Assembly (NCBI RefSeq): GCF_009770985.1
Contig: NZ_WSRW01000002.1
Location: 806,001-870,000 of the forward strand
Direction: 5' to 3'
Source of the DNA: Mucilaginibacter lacusdianchii
Lineage (GTDB): Bacteria; Bacteroidota; Bacteroidia; Sphingobacteriales; Sphingobacteriaceae
DNA length: 64,000 nt
Every line of letters starts with the position of its first letter. Position 1 is the first letter of the stretch. The notes under the pieces are model-generated. The model saw only the letters and a program-made list of their open reading frames with translations, ran no database searches and was not told the DNA's origin. Shown piece by piece: positions 8,336 through 18,580 of the stretch. Both the position numbers and the translations under genes were made by a program.

Positions 8336-11300
8336 TTATTTTTTTACTACTATTCTAATTCTAGTCCCATCAGGCAACTTTTTAATTTGGTGGCCAATGG
8401 ATGATCCAGCACCTCTATTGTCTGATGGCTTGATGTGTTTCACACTTTGTCCATTGTTGCCGTTATCGATTACAGCTGGTGGAAACTCGTCTCGGTCCTT
8501 TCCTTTTTGGATTTCAGTCCCTTTCAAATTTTCTTTTCTCCTTGCACTTGCACCTTTTCTATCAATCACTCCTTCGTTACTTACTCCATCTTTAATTGCC
8601 TGCTCTGCATGTGCAGCGGACTCAGGATGTTTACTTCTCGAAATGCTAATTTCTTGGACGTTAGGGGCTTCTGGAGCACCCTCCATTATCGGAGCATCCA
8701 ATGTAGGCACCTCTATGCTACCACCTTTTGCGCCACCTCTTCCAATAGGAAACGTACGTTCGAAAACAATAGTGCCGAGTGCATGTAATCTATCTCCAAC
8801 GCTTGCCTTACTTCCATCGGGATTTGTACCACCAAATGCGGTTTGAAATGGTTCCAAATACCAACCGACGGCCCTAGTAGCATCACCTCCATTTACTGGA
8901 TTTTGACTTAAGACGGCTTTTCCTGTTGCTGTTGTTAATGGTTTCTGTAACTGTCCATCTCTTGCAGCAACAGTCCTTCCTGATGCTTCTTGATAAGCCG
9001 GTTCCAGCCCATCCATATCCATCGCATTAGGCACTTCATTCCCGGCAAACTGATACGGGGTATAATATGGATATTTTTCAGCCAGTGGATCAATGCTAGT
9101 GAATCTTCCAATAATGGGATCATAAAAGCGCTTGTTATAGTCGTATTGCCCAAGCTCTTCCTGCAATTCCATTTTGTTATACAGGTAAAGGTTTCTTGGG
9201 CTTACAACGGCGCCTCTTTGTATCTCTACTCCGAATGGATAGTAATCCTCTTGCTGGACCGTATGAGCGGTTCCAGATTGTGTGTCAAACGTTAACCTGG
9301 CATTTCCTAACTTATCACCTATATTGTACTCGTAGTTAAAGCTGCTGCCGGATGGCAATACCCGGCCGTGTTCAGTACGGATGAAGCTAAGTTGACCATT
9401 GTCATACTGTATGCCATCAATATAATCCGTGTTGCCAGTCGCTGCGCTGATTCTTCTTAATTTGTTTCCCGCTGCGTCATATACATAACTGATGTTTTTG
9501 CCATTTCCTGTTATAGTATTGGGTAAATTAAGCAGATTATATGTGTTGTTGGTTCCTATGCGTGCATCATAGCTGATATTTCCATTTCCATCGTACTGGT
9601 AAAGTGACGTTCCAGTTAAGCCGCTTACACCCGTCAGCCGATTACCGTCATAATTGTAGGTCAAGCTGCTAGTAGTCGATGTTGATGGATTGTTACGGGT
9701 TAAGTGCTGGATGTTTCCGACCTTATCATAATCAATCCCTTGTTCGTGATAGCCCTCATTCGAGATTCCGGCAGTTAACCTGTTCAGTTTGTCATAGGTG
9801 TAAGCGTAGTTCTTGCTTAAGTTACTACCTGTACCCCAGTACTGATTGGCGATATTGCCGTTGTATTGAGGCGAAGTTCCATCATTGTACTTGAGCTGCA
9901 TCACAAACAGTGCAGAACTGTCTTTTACAAGCCAGGCCCGTTCATTGTACTGCTGAGAAATATCTTGCAGGAAGCTGCTGCCACTATTGAGGCTATGCAG
10001 GTGTTTGGTTTTCACCTGTCCAACCTCGTTGTAATCCGACTGCGCAAGCAAAACCTTTGTTCCACCGTTAATTTGTTGCCAGAGCTTGGTTTCGCGACCT
10101 ACATGATCAAAATCAAATGAGTCAGAAATGGTGAGCTTAGGCTTATTTACCGCATAGTGCTCCCTGGTTTTTGAAGTAACATGATCGGTAAAATCATAGT
10201 TAAAGGAAGTTTCATCATAATTGGCAAGGTTGTTAGTGCCACCAAAATAGTGCTGAACAAAGCTTTTTTTGACCCGGCCTTCATCATCGTAGTACTTTAC
10301 TGTCCACAGCATGTTTGATGTGCCGAGCACATTGGCGAGCGAAGCGGTCGGCAAACCTTTCGTCATGGAACTGTAGCTGTTGCGCTTGTCATAATTGGTT
10401 GGAAGGTTTGGAACGTCATAATCATCGTAGTAATTGACGGCCAGGTAGGTAGTGATACTGCTTTTGGGAAATGATTCTGCGGTGTAATATTGGCTGCTTG
10501 ATTTAGTATTATCTCTGCTTTCCCAGTTGATGGATTGCGCGTCAACTAAGTTTTGCAAGTCAGCTCGACTAATTGCGGAATTGTTGTTGTTCCAAATACC
10601 AGAAACGATGACGCGGCCTAAAGCATCGTATTTTGTAAAGTTCCACTCATTCTTGATTCGTTGCAGGGAATCCTGTGAAGCTACTGACTGATCAAGCTTG
10701 TTGTAAACAATGTATTCTCTGCCCTTAGCCGGTACTTTTTTCTCTACAATTCGGTTCCTGCCATCATGCCGGTATTGGAAGCATAGCTTGTCTAATGTCG
10801 TCTGCGTAATACCACCGTTGTCCGGTTCTGCCTTGGGTGAAAGCACATAAGTAAGGTTGCCAAGATCGCTATATACATAATAGATAGAAATATAATCGGT
10901 GTTGGTGTTGTAAACCCGTTTGAGTACAAGGTTTCCTTCTTTGTCTGTATAGGATTCTTTGGTGCCAGCCTTTCCATCTGAAGTCTTCCAGTTTTCGTCC
11001 TTGGTTATCGTGACATAAAGCTGGCTTGCGCCATAGCTACCTCCGTCGATAAGCGAAGGCTTACCAGTAGCATCTAAGCTGACGCTATAAAGTTTCGCCC
11101 AGTAGCCACTACCTGTGGAAATCGAACCGGCGTCATTGGTTGCATATATGGTTTTGTCGGTATGACCAGGATTTGTCGCTCCGGATTTCCCGGTTAACTG
11201 CCAGGCATCGCCAGGAGCGCCTTCTTCTACAATTCGGTTGAGTGGAGAGGGTTCAAACGCGGTTTCAGCAAAGGGGAATGCAATTTTGGGGATGCCAGGT

Positions 11301-11884
11301 GCGTTCCAAGTGTTGGGATTAGAAGGATTCGTATAAAATGATGCTTGATCCGCTAAAGCATTAGGCTTGTAACTACCATCGCTTGCTGCTGTAGGTAAAA
11401 CAGCATATGGCAAGTACTTGACAGCCTCTCTGCCAAACTGGTCATAGATAAACGGCTGTACCAAGTCGCGAAAGGTTGGACTACCTTTAACTTGGACAGT
11501 TTGCAAAGGTCTTCCCAAGCCGTCAAAATATTGGACATTCGTCATCACTTGACAAGTCTGCAGCGTTTTATCAGCTGGATTAGTGATTCCAGAATCCCGT
11601 AGCGTATAAGTGACAATATAATTTTGCTCCTGGCTAAGCACAGTCCCCAATCCCACGCAGTTAGCCAAAGGCTGCTGAATGTACAAGCGTACTGATTGCC
11701 CAACACCTGGCTTAATCACCGTTGTGGGCTTAATTTGAATAAATGTAGGGGAAGGTTGATTCCAACTGGCTATCGTTGTATCTTTAAATACCTTTTGTGC
11801 CAGCAAAGCATAAGGAGCTGCCAGCAAAAGTAGTAAGGCAGCCCAAACGCAGGCGATGAACCGTCTATTATAATTCTGTTTCAT
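8336..11884 (-). CDS. Rhs/YD-repeat polymorphic toxin with NucA/NucB-like DNase C terminus
   Basis: This is a 1182-residue exported protein. A signal peptide (residues 1-30, AAPYALLAQ) is followed by a DUF6443-like region (VQYFDGLGRPLQTVQVKGSP), many YD repeats (YDALGRVIVSG, YDKVGNIQHLTRN, YDAAGNKLRR) and the Rhs core (YYPFGVEI, YNKRFYDPIIGRFTSIDPLA, YTPYQFAGNEVPNAMDMDGL). The variable tip after DMDGL is about 225 residues. It ends with DRDEFPPAV (Asp1130-Glu1133), DNRGAGSSIG and LPDGTRIRIVV, the pattern of NucA/NucB-type DNases. Rhs shells enclose such tips and release them into competitors. The cognate SUKH immunity gene is immediately downstream and the YD-repeat partner gene upstream. The nuclease assignment rests on the DRDE motif. 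Confidence 0.88.
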   Translation of the reverse strand: MKQNYNRRFIACVWAALLLLLAAPYALLAQKVFKDTTIASWNQPSPTFIQIKPTTVIKPGVGQSVRLYIQQPLANCVGLGTVLSQEQNYIVTYTLRDSGITNPADKTLQTCQVMTNVQYFDGLGRPLQTVQVKGSPTFRDLVQPFIYDQFGREAVKYLPYAVLPTAASDGSYKPNALADQASFYTNPSNPNTWNAPGIPKIAFPFAETAFEPSPLNRIVEEGAPGDAWQLTGKSGATNPGHTDKTIYATNDAGSISTGSGYWAKLYSVSLDATGKPSLIDGGSYGASQLYVTITKDENWKTSDGKAGTKESYTDKEGNLVLKRVYNTNTDYISIYYVYSDLGNLTYVLSPKAEPDNGGITQTTLDKLCFQYRHDGRNRIVEKKVPAKGREYIVYNKLDQSVASQDSLQRIKNEWNFTKYDALGRVIVSGIWNNNNSAISRADLQNLVDAQSINWESRDNTKSSSQYYTAESFPKSSITTYLAVNYYDDYDVPNLPTNYDKRNSYSSMTKGLPTASLANVLGTSNMLWTVKYYDDEGRVKKSFVQHYFGGTNNLANYDETSFNYDFTDHVTSKTREHYAVNKPKLTISDSFDFDHVGRETKLWQQINGGTKVLLAQSDYNEVGQVKTKHLHSLNSGSSFLQDISQQYNERAWLVKDSSALFVMQLKYNDGTSPQYNGNIANQYWGTGSNLSKNYAYTYDKLNRLTAGISNEGYHEQGIDYDKVGNIQHLTRNNPSTSTTSSLTYNYDGNRLTGVSGLTGTSLYQYDGNGNISYDARIGTNNTYNLLNLPNTITGNGKNISYVYDAAGNKLRRISAATGNTDYIDGIQYDNGQLSFIRTEHGRVLPSGSSFNYEYNIGDKLGNARLTFDTQSGTAHTVQQEDYYPFGVEIQRGAVVSPRNLYLYNKMELQEELGQYDYNKRFYDPIIGRFTSIDPLAEKYPYYTPYQFAGNEVPNAMDMDGLEPAYQEASGRTVAARDGQLQKPLTTATGKAVLSQNPVNGGDATRAVGWYLEPFQTAFGGTNPDGSKASVGDRLHALGTIVFERTFPIGRGGAKGGSIEVPTLDAPIMEGAPEAPNVQEISISRSKHPESAAHAEQAIKDGVSNEGVIDRKGASARRKENLKGTEIQKGKDRDEFPPAVIDNGNNGQSVKHIKPSDNRGAGSSIGHQIKKLPDGTRIRIVVKK

Positions 11885-11919
11885 TGATCTTAATGGTCTA
11901 GGCCAGTTATCTTAAGTAA

Positions 11920-14900
11920 TTACTGGTTTTGATAGTGATAGGTCATTTGTTTCATAATATTACCCTTGCTGTCTTTGATAAACTTCATACGCTGAGAATT
12001 ATCATACTCATAATACGTCGTCTCCCCCTTCGCATCCGTCTGCGAGGTCATTCCCACCAATGGTGAATAAGTGTAGATAGAAACCAATGACTGTGGAAGG
12101 GCTGTACGCAAAGGTGCCAACAGATTGCGCACACTGGCATCATCGCCCGGATTGCTACCGGCCAGTTGATCGATCTTAGCCTGCCCCAACACACCTAAAA
12201 CCTGCTGATATGTCGCATTTCTAATCTCCGCTACCGGGTACTGGCTGTTATATCCCCAAAGATAAGCCACCGGGGGGCCGCTTTTCACCTTAACTTGCAA
12301 GGGGTTTCCATGCGAGTCATAACTAGTATAAGTTACCTCTGCAACCGGTGGTTGACCATTATAACCGGTTTCGGTCGAAGATGGCTGAAAGACTTGGTTT
12401 CCCCAATCTGTATAATTGTTCTTTACATAGCTTAATTCTTTATTATTATTACTTTGATTGACTACTTTTCGTTCTATTAATGGAGCTATAATATTGGCAG
12501 TTCGCATGGTCGTATAAATCGGTTGAGCATTGCTTGTTTCTGCAATGTCTGTTACGTATTTATTGTCGATTTTCAATAGTCGACCTTGACTATCCTTTTT
12601 AAGGATAGTTGTTGGATAAGTATGCGATGTACTTCCATAGGCAAAATCAGTAACAACTTCTACAGGTGCTTGCCCAGTGTTTGAAAAGGTGGTTTCGGTC
12701 GTTTTGACAAGCTTATTTAATGCAGAAACGTACAAGTATTTGATCAGTTCAAACTTAGCTGCATATGTGGTGGGTAGTGTACCCCCTACCGGGCTAGTAC
12801 CACCATCCATTCCGCCTGGATAAAAATCCTGCTGTGGCTGCACCATCGTAATATGCCAATTTGGGATCACCTGCTGAGCGGGCCCCGGCGGAGTGCTGGC
12901 GTTAAGATCGTCAGCTTCGTATTGGTTGAGTAAGTGATGAATATTTACAAACTGCTTGCTTTGTTTATCATAGCGCTGTTCAATCTTTTCTTTGAGTAAT
13001 CCCTGATCAGCAATATTAGACATATAATTGTAAATGGTACGTCCGTTCAGTCCGCCAGCTTCATCCGTTTCGGTTACCTGCGTATACCCGATTACACCGT
13101 CGGCCTCATCTCCGATGAACGTGGAGGAATTTGATGATAATGCCCAATAGTTGCAGGGGATATAGTCACTAACTTGATTATAGAACGTATTTCTGGTGCG
13201 ATAATCTGAATAATAGACTTTCGTTGAATCCTTGGGCACACGGCCTGAACTCTTACCAGGATCGTTAAGTAAATTATAATTATAGTATTTTGCTGATATT
13301 AAAGTATTGTCTTTCCCATAGTCCTTTATTGATCTGACACGAAGCCCCCCATAAATGATTCGAGTGCCTGTTGACGTGTTGATTACTGGTTTTTTCCAGA
13401 ACAGGGAAATGCTACCGTGATCCGCATAATTGTTTCGATTGATTTTGAGTTTATATTGTTCGCCGGTACTGAGATTATTTTCATTACCACCGTAGTCACT
13501 TGAAATCAACTTCAGAACCACATTCTGGTTATTGATAAGTGACCCGTTAAGCACATCGTCGAAATTGATAGGAAACAATGAACAGCTTAAGTACACATCC
13601 GTTGCGTTAGCCGGTAAAAAGAAGTTAAGTTCCGGCTGAAAGTCTCCGGTATTAGCAGCAGCATTTAAAGAAGCGGATTCCTGGACAAAAGAAATAGTGC
13701 TGTCTGTTGTCAGGTTAGTATGGGGCTCAAATTCAAACTCCGTAAATCCACCAGTTGGATACTTTACTCTTTTAAGACTTCCCGCTTTCATAAACGCTTC
13801 ATCTGGCTCACGATCGGCTCCACTTGGGATTCCGATCCTGGGGATGGCGGGAATAAAGGAAGTATTTACGTCTTTACCATTGTAATATCCCCAATGATCC
13901 TGCGCCAAGGATAATCTTTCCGGCAACTCTTTTGTTTCTTCATAAGTAAACTCGTATGGTGGCTTGTCATCCTCCTTAACAGCCACCAGTTTTAACCGCT
14001 TTTTGTTGATTGAGGCCGGGCTAAAGTAGTTGTAGGCTAATTGCCATTTTTTTAAAAGATTGCCGTTACCACGCACTTGAATTGATTCCAGGCTTTTCCC
14101 TTGTGCTTGACCATCATAAGTCATGTCTTGGCGGGTACCGACGGAATAGTTAAAGATTACTTCTTTGTTATCGCTAACCGCATAAATGCGCTTGAGGCGC
14201 TGAGCACTGTAACTTTCAATCGTTTTACACTTCCGGCTCAGGCGAGCAAGGTCATCATCACATCCAGCGCCAGGATTCAATAAAACATACTTCGCCTCTG
14301 CATAATTTTTGGGTAGCGTATAATCGTATATATCATATTCCAGTACCACTTCGAAATGTTGCGGGCTAACAATTCGGGTCAAGTACCAGGCTGTGATCAC
14401 AGACCCGTCAGGTGTTTTTGCCGGACCAACCGAACATATCTCATTAGATGTCGAGCCTTCTAATGCCTTAAAGTAGTACTGAAATCCTTTATCATCTGTA
14501 AACAGGAATCCACGAGTGATGTTATCATCCAGGATTGATAGTTTTAAGTTTGGCGTGGCTGGAAAAAAAGCAGTGCCGTTTCGTCCGATAACAAATCTGC
14601 CACTGAAATTCAAAAAATTAAATGTATAGGTATCCCTTTCATAATTTCGATTGAAGAGGGTTGCATCTAATGCCAGGTCATAGTCGGGTGTGATTGTTCC
14701 TGAATTAACAATAAACACGCCATTTGCATTAAAGCCATCTCGCAGATCGTCCATCATTCCTTGCTCATCGGGGCCGCCTCTGACCGTTCTGGATATCACA
14801 CCACCAGCAAGCATGGACCAGCCAAGACCAACGCTACTGGCAATATCGTCTACACGAACACCGCTAGCATTATAATTGAGACTGATAGGGATTTGGATAT

Positions 14901-15276
14901 CCCCATATCTGAAACTATACATTGGCACAGTAATCTGAGGGGTTCCTCTAAAAAGGGACACAGGTACTTTTCCAAATTGACCAAGCGCTGCAGCTTCTGG
15001 TGAAGGACCAATAGGAGGTTTGTAATCAATTTTACTGATTATCGATGTATTTGTGTTCTGGGCATAGGTAAAAAAAAAGCTAAAAACCAATATTAAAATA
15101 AAACTAACCCTTATTCTACAAAGTCCAAGTGAATGATGCCAATAAGGATCCCGAATAGGGCTGCTACTAATCCGCAGTTTTATTGACACAGGGAGTGTAA
15201 TATTGATACACGCCTTAATAAAGAAAATATGCCAACAAAAGTTACGGAGTAATTTTATTATAGATTTAAAAAACAT
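11920..15276 (-). CDS. YD-repeat/SpvB-like partner protein of the Rhs toxin
   Basis: This 1118-residue protein lies directly upstream of the Rhs toxin gene (35-base gap). After a hydrophobic segment typical of a signal peptide (FILILVFSFFFTYAQ, about residues 58-72) comes the conserved opening of this family: FGKVPVSLFRGTPQITVPMY, LNYNASGVRV and SVGLGWSMLAGGVISRTVRG. It ends in YD-type repeats (TSYDSHGNPLQVK, YYEYDNSQRMKFIKDSKG) with no toxin tip. Bacteroidota Rhs loci commonly carry such a shell or carrier protein. The ATG at 15276 gives an unusual 55-residue leader before the hydrophobic segment, and no ATG lies nearer, so the true start may be a non-ATG codon. Confidence 0.8.
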   Translation of the reverse strand: MFFKSIIKLLRNFCWHIFFIKACINITLPVSIKLRISSSPIRDPYWHHSLGLCRIRVSFILILVFSFFFTYAQNTNTSIISKIDYKPPIGPSPEAAALGQFGKVPVSLFRGTPQITVPMYSFRYGDIQIPISLNYNASGVRVDDIASSVGLGWSMLAGGVISRTVRGGPDEQGMMDDLRDGFNANGVFIVNSGTITPDYDLALDATLFNRNYERDTYTFNFLNFSGRFVIGRNGTAFFPATPNLKLSILDDNITRGFLFTDDKGFQYYFKALEGSTSNEICSVGPAKTPDGSVITAWYLTRIVSPQHFEVVLEYDIYDYTLPKNYAEAKYVLLNPGAGCDDDLARLSRKCKTIESYSAQRLKRIYAVSDNKEVIFNYSVGTRQDMTYDGQAQGKSLESIQVRGNGNLLKKWQLAYNYFSPASINKKRLKLVAVKEDDKPPYEFTYEETKELPERLSLAQDHWGYYNGKDVNTSFIPAIPRIGIPSGADREPDEAFMKAGSLKRVKYPTGGFTEFEFEPHTNLTTDSTISFVQESASLNAAANTGDFQPELNFFLPANATDVYLSCSLFPINFDDVLNGSLINNQNVVLKLISSDYGGNENNLSTGEQYKLKINRNNYADHGSISLFWKKPVINTSTGTRIIYGGLRVRSIKDYGKDNTLISAKYYNYNLLNDPGKSSGRVPKDSTKVYYSDYRTRNTFYNQVSDYIPCNYWALSSNSSTFIGDEADGVIGYTQVTETDEAGGLNGRTIYNYMSNIADQGLLKEKIEQRYDKQSKQFVNIHHLLNQYEADDLNASTPPGPAQQVIPNWHITMVQPQQDFYPGGMDGGTSPVGGTLPTTYAAKFELIKYLYVSALNKLVKTTETTFSNTGQAPVEVVTDFAYGSTSHTYPTTILKKDSQGRLLKIDNKYVTDIAETSNAQPIYTTMRTANIIAPLIERKVVNQSNNNKELSYVKNNYTDWGNQVFQPSSTETGYNGQPPVAEVTYTSYDSHGNPLQVKVKSGPPVAYLWGYNSQYPVAEIRNATYQQVLGVLGQAKIDQLAGSNPGDDASVRNLLAPLRTALPQSLVSIYTYSPLVGMTSQTDAKGETTYYEYDNSQRMKFIKDSKGNIMKQMTYHYQNQ

Positions 15277-15635
15277 TTATTATACGATTTAAAATATTTT
15301 ACTTTTAACACACCTCTTAATCGAAAATACAGGTGCCTACTGAATCCCTAATTTTTGATTCATAGATTCAACTTTTGAAACAAAACTGCCAGCTATGTCT
15401 TGAGATTTTGAGAGCGCTTCAAATACATTGCGGTATGCAGTACATCAATACGGACTTACTTTTATGATACAGCTTTTGGACCAAGTGTTACCTTACAAGT
15501 CAGGGCAGTATGCATTGGTTAATTTAGGTTATCATTGTAAAAACCTAAGGATTCACTTGTTAAAACCGAAGATCTTCTACGCGCTCACAATTACAATATA
15601 AATTCTTACTGAATTATATAAAGTATGTTTCAGGT
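15277..15635. other. AT-rich intergenic region
   Basis: No gene, terminator or repeat was recognised in these 359 bases. They presumably hold the promoter of the minus-strand YD-repeat gene. Confidence 0.3.
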
Positions 15636-16616
15636 CTACTTTTTGCTTAAATTTTGCACCTGACTTTCCAAGTGTTGGATTTTTTTTTGCTGTTGAATCA
15701 TTAACAATGTCATCTCTTCCATTTTCTTGAGCAGTTTTAGCGTCATACTCCCTACGTTCATCCCTTCTTTTTCCATCTCTTTCGCAGAAGGAATCTCTGG
15801 TAAGTGTCTATGAGTGGTGATATATCTTTCAATTTCAGATAAAGTCGGCAAATCGTAACTCTTTTCAAAAACATAATCGGGTGCCATCTCAGCCAAATCA
15901 ACTTTTACCTCCTTGGTATGGATGGTGCCGTTAACCGCAAGTTTAGTATCTGGAGCAGAAGTACCAATTCCTACATTGCCGCCAGGCAATACTGTAAAGC
16001 GTTCCGTACCATAATCACTTCCAAAAACACCATTACCTGAATCTTCCCAGATGCTAAAGCGGCTGGTATTGAATGACCCGCCCAAAGACCATTGCTTTGA
16101 TTTGTTACGGTAACTGAAAAGGAGTCTGGCATCATCGCCACCCGTAAGGTCTGTGGCTAAGGTGACCACATGGCCCCACGACTGTGAACCATTCAAATGA
16201 AAGATACCTGCCGACCCAGTACCACCATTCGGAGAAGCAACTTCCAATCTTCCAGTTGGGAAAGTCATTCCAATACCAAAATATCCGTCTTTGGTAATCC
16301 GATACCGCTCAACACTACCTGTAAAGTAGATGAAATCATGATTAGATCGGGTGGAGATAAAACTAGCATTATACGCTGGGCTGGTGCCTATTTCGAAGTC
16401 GATTGTATTCCCCTGCAGCCGCATTATCACACCGTCACTAGGATTATACAAGTGAAGGGTTTTCCTTGCGCCCCCTATGGATTCAATTGGCGTGCTGGTT
16501 CCAAAGCCAATGTTGCCAGAGTTACTGGTGTAAATGTGATTACCATTGGTACTCCACTGTGCTTTTGCCAGCGTTATACTCGTGAGAAGAATTAGGCTTA
16601 AATAAATTTTTTTCAT
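15636..16616 (-). CDS. exported tail-fibre-like protein, copy 1
   Basis: This 326-residue protein has a signal peptide (MKKIYLSLILLTSITLAKAQ). It carries repeated beta-strand motifs of the NVGIGTSAPDTKLAVNGTIH type, common in Bacteroidota surface and tail-fibre-like proteins. The conserved C-terminal module is DYVFEKSYDLPTLSEIERYI, then HRHLPEIPSAKEM, NVGSMTLKLLKKMEEMTL and a coiled coil to the end. This module is related to the endosialidase-chaperone neighbourhood of fibre proteins and probably drives trimerisation. A paralogue lies at 17735-18580. Both sit beside the Rhs locus on the same strand. No direct evidence links them to the toxin. Confidence 0.7.
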   Translation of the reverse strand: MKKIYLSLILLTSITLAKAQWSTNGNHIYTSNSGNIGFGTSTPIESIGGARKTLHLYNPSDGVIMRLQGNTIDFEIGTSPAYNASFISTRSNHDFIYFTGSVERYRITKDGYFGIGMTFPTGRLEVASPNGGTGSAGIFHLNGSQSWGHVVTLATDLTGGDDARLLFSYRNKSKQWSLGGSFNTSRFSIWEDSGNGVFGSDYGTERFTVLPGGNVGIGTSAPDTKLAVNGTIHTKEVKVDLAEMAPDYVFEKSYDLPTLSEIERYITTHRHLPEIPSAKEMEKEGMNVGSMTLKLLKKMEEMTLLMIQQQKKIQHLESQVQNLSKK

Positions 16617-17159
16617 GTGAACAGGTTAAGGGTTTCGGAATTGATGATAAAATAAGATAAAGGCTTCCCTTTAACTTGCTTTACAAGCTACAATCAGGAT
16701 CCAAAAAACAATTTATTATTTTATGTAAGGCGGAACAAGGTGGGATATGCGTTCATGAAGCTGTGATAAATTCGGTTAGTTAACACTAGGTTGAGATTTC
16801 GCCTCTAATATAATTCATGATAAGCCATTATTCAAACACTTACACCAAAATATTCTATATTATTTACTAGGGAAGTGAAATAATACTTATTCATAATCAC
16901 TTTTCTTATTTAAGTGCAACTGCATTTTTAGCACATCTGCTCATCACTTGTAACGTATTCATCTAAAAATAGAACACAAATTAGATAAACCAACACAATC
17001 ATTATTGTTATGTAAAAGATGGAGACGTGAAGGAATCACGTTATAAAAATAGCTTCTTATTACTGTTAATGCAGTACCCTCTTTACTGATTGTCGTAAGG
17101 CGATACATTTATAAATCATATCGACAGTTTTATGAAGCCATTGAAAGGTGAGGAACAAC
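16617..17159. other. upstream region of tail-fibre-like copy 1
   Basis: No gene is seen. Bases 16752-16795 (TTCATGAAGCTGTGATAAA onward, through GTTAGTTAAC) resemble 18721-18763 upstream of copy 2, so the duplicated unit includes the promoter region. Confidence 0.4.
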
Positions 17160-17690
17160 AGGAATTGTGAGCTTAAATAGTATCATTAAGTCAGGTTCAA
17201 CGTCCCTGGTTCCGGCCATGATATACCCGTCTGAGTTGAAAGTTATAAGTTCAAGATTCGTACCTGACGACGACGGGGCGACAGATGCCTTGGTTATCCA
17301 AACGTCGAACCTGCTTCCCCAAGTAAGAGAATCCAGTGACTCGCGTTGAAAATTTCTATGGCCTCATTAATTCGCCATTGGTAAATGCCAAAATCATTGT
17401 AGCCTTTTATAATTTGCGTGATATTCCCTCCGGTTGAAAGTGACCAGCCTAACCTAGCCCAACCGGCTTCCTCATTTACTTTTATGCCGTTAGAATGTTA
17501 ATTTAACGAAATGGGAAGTTCGGCCCCGTTTACTTTGATCGTGTGAACCAGGATAGATATCGTAGGCACCCCAGTGTAATTACTTACAGGTATTCCGATG
17601 TATTTTAAAAACTTTGCAGATTGCGTACTGATCGGTATCACATTGGGTAGATGTGTGATCTCATTTTCTATCTGACAGTACCAACTGTAT
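17160..17690 (-). pseudogene. remnant of a YD-repeat/Rhs partner gene
   Basis: Translating the minus strand gives IPVSNYTGVPTIS, then ELPISLN, an in-frame TAA at 17498-17500, HSNGIKV, AGWARLGWSLSTGG and NITQIIKGYNDFG. This matches the opening of the intact YD-repeat gene at 11920-15276 (PVSLFRGTPQITVP, LNYNASGVRV, GLGWSMLAGGVISRTVRG). TAT (Tyr) to TAA at the stop is the simplest change. Similarity is lost a few dozen residues later, and the remaining bases to about 17160 are disordered. No start, toxin or immunity gene remains. It is the relic of an older Rhs locus. Confidence 0.65.
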
Positions 17691-17734
17691 GATAAAAAAG
17701 CAATATAATTAAATAGAAATTCAACTTTGTCATT

Positions 17735-18580
17735 CTATTTTATGATATTATTCTTTTTATGATGATATCTGACTTTACTTTTCATTTTCTGTATTTCTTC
17801 TTTTAAGCCAATAACATACAACGTTAATTCTTCAACTTTTTTCAGCAGCAGTTTATTCATTTCCCCAAGATTGATCCCTTCTTTTAACACCTCTGCTTCG
17901 GAGGGAATACCTGGCAAATGCTTATTTTGATCAATGTAGGACTTCACCTCCGTCAAGGAAGGGAGGCGATAAGCTGGCTTAAAAACATAGTCCGACCAGC
18001 CGGTCATATCCACTCTTACTTCTTGCGTATGAATAGTGCCTTGAACTGCCAGTTTGGTATCCGGTGAAGTGGTACCAATACCCACGTTTCCATTACTGGT
18101 AATACGCATTTTCTCTGTACTTCCGACGCCAAAAGCTAAACTAGCAGTTGATGAGGGGCTTATTAAGGCAAATTTATCAACTGCGTTTGGTGCACTGAGC
18201 CAAAATTTTAAATCTGAATCGGTAAGGTTTGTGATATTCTGAACGATTCCAGATCCGGCTACAACAAACTTTGCATCAATAGAGGTGGTTCCGATACCGA
18301 CATTACCATTGGCACTGATTCTCATGCGCTGAACTTGACTGGCAATTGGGCCACCGGTATAAAAGTCAATGTGACCGTACTCATAAAAACTCAATGCATC
18401 AGCAAAGCCTTGAAGGTTTTTACGGCCGTATATGGCATGATTGGCATCTACGAAAATGAGCCGACTACCCAGGTCCTGATTTCTGATGATAACATCGCCT
18501 TCTGCTGGGAAGCTATTTTGAGCAAAAGATGCGTAACCAGCCAGCATGCCGGCCAGTAAAAGGAAGTAAATTTTTTTCAT
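17735..18580 (-). CDS. exported tail-fibre-like protein, copy 2
   Basis: This 281-residue paralogue of the 15636 gene has a signal peptide (MKKIYFLLLAGMLAGYASFA), two NGNVGIGTTS strand motifs, then the shared C-terminal module (YVFKPAYRLPSLTEVKSYI, KHLPGIPSEAEVLKEGINLG, LLLKKVEELTLYVI) and a Lys-rich end. The ATG at 18580 fits the signal peptide; an in-frame ATG at 18619 would add 13 residues and hide it. The two copies share both the conserved module and upstream sequence, which indicates tandem duplication with an Rhs relic caught between them. Confidence 0.7.
   Translation of the reverse strand: MKKIYFLLLAGMLAGYASFAQNSFPAEGDVIIRNQDLGSRLIFVDANHAIYGRKNLQGFADALSFYEYGHIDFYTGGPIASQVQRMRISANGNVGIGTTSIDAKFVVAGSGIVQNITNLTDSDLKFWLSAPNAVDKFALISPSSTASLAFGVGSTEKMRITSNGNVGIGTTSPDTKLAVQGTIHTQEVRVDMTGWSDYVFKPAYRLPSLTEVKSYIDQNKHLPGIPSEAEVLKEGINLGEMNKLLLKKVEELTLYVIGLKEEIQKMKSKVRYHHKKNNIIK

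Noticed and set aside
8397..10120. Long plus-strand open frames opposite the Rhs gene
   Set aside because: Antisense shadows of a GC-richer coding strand; the minus-strand product is a clear Rhs protein.
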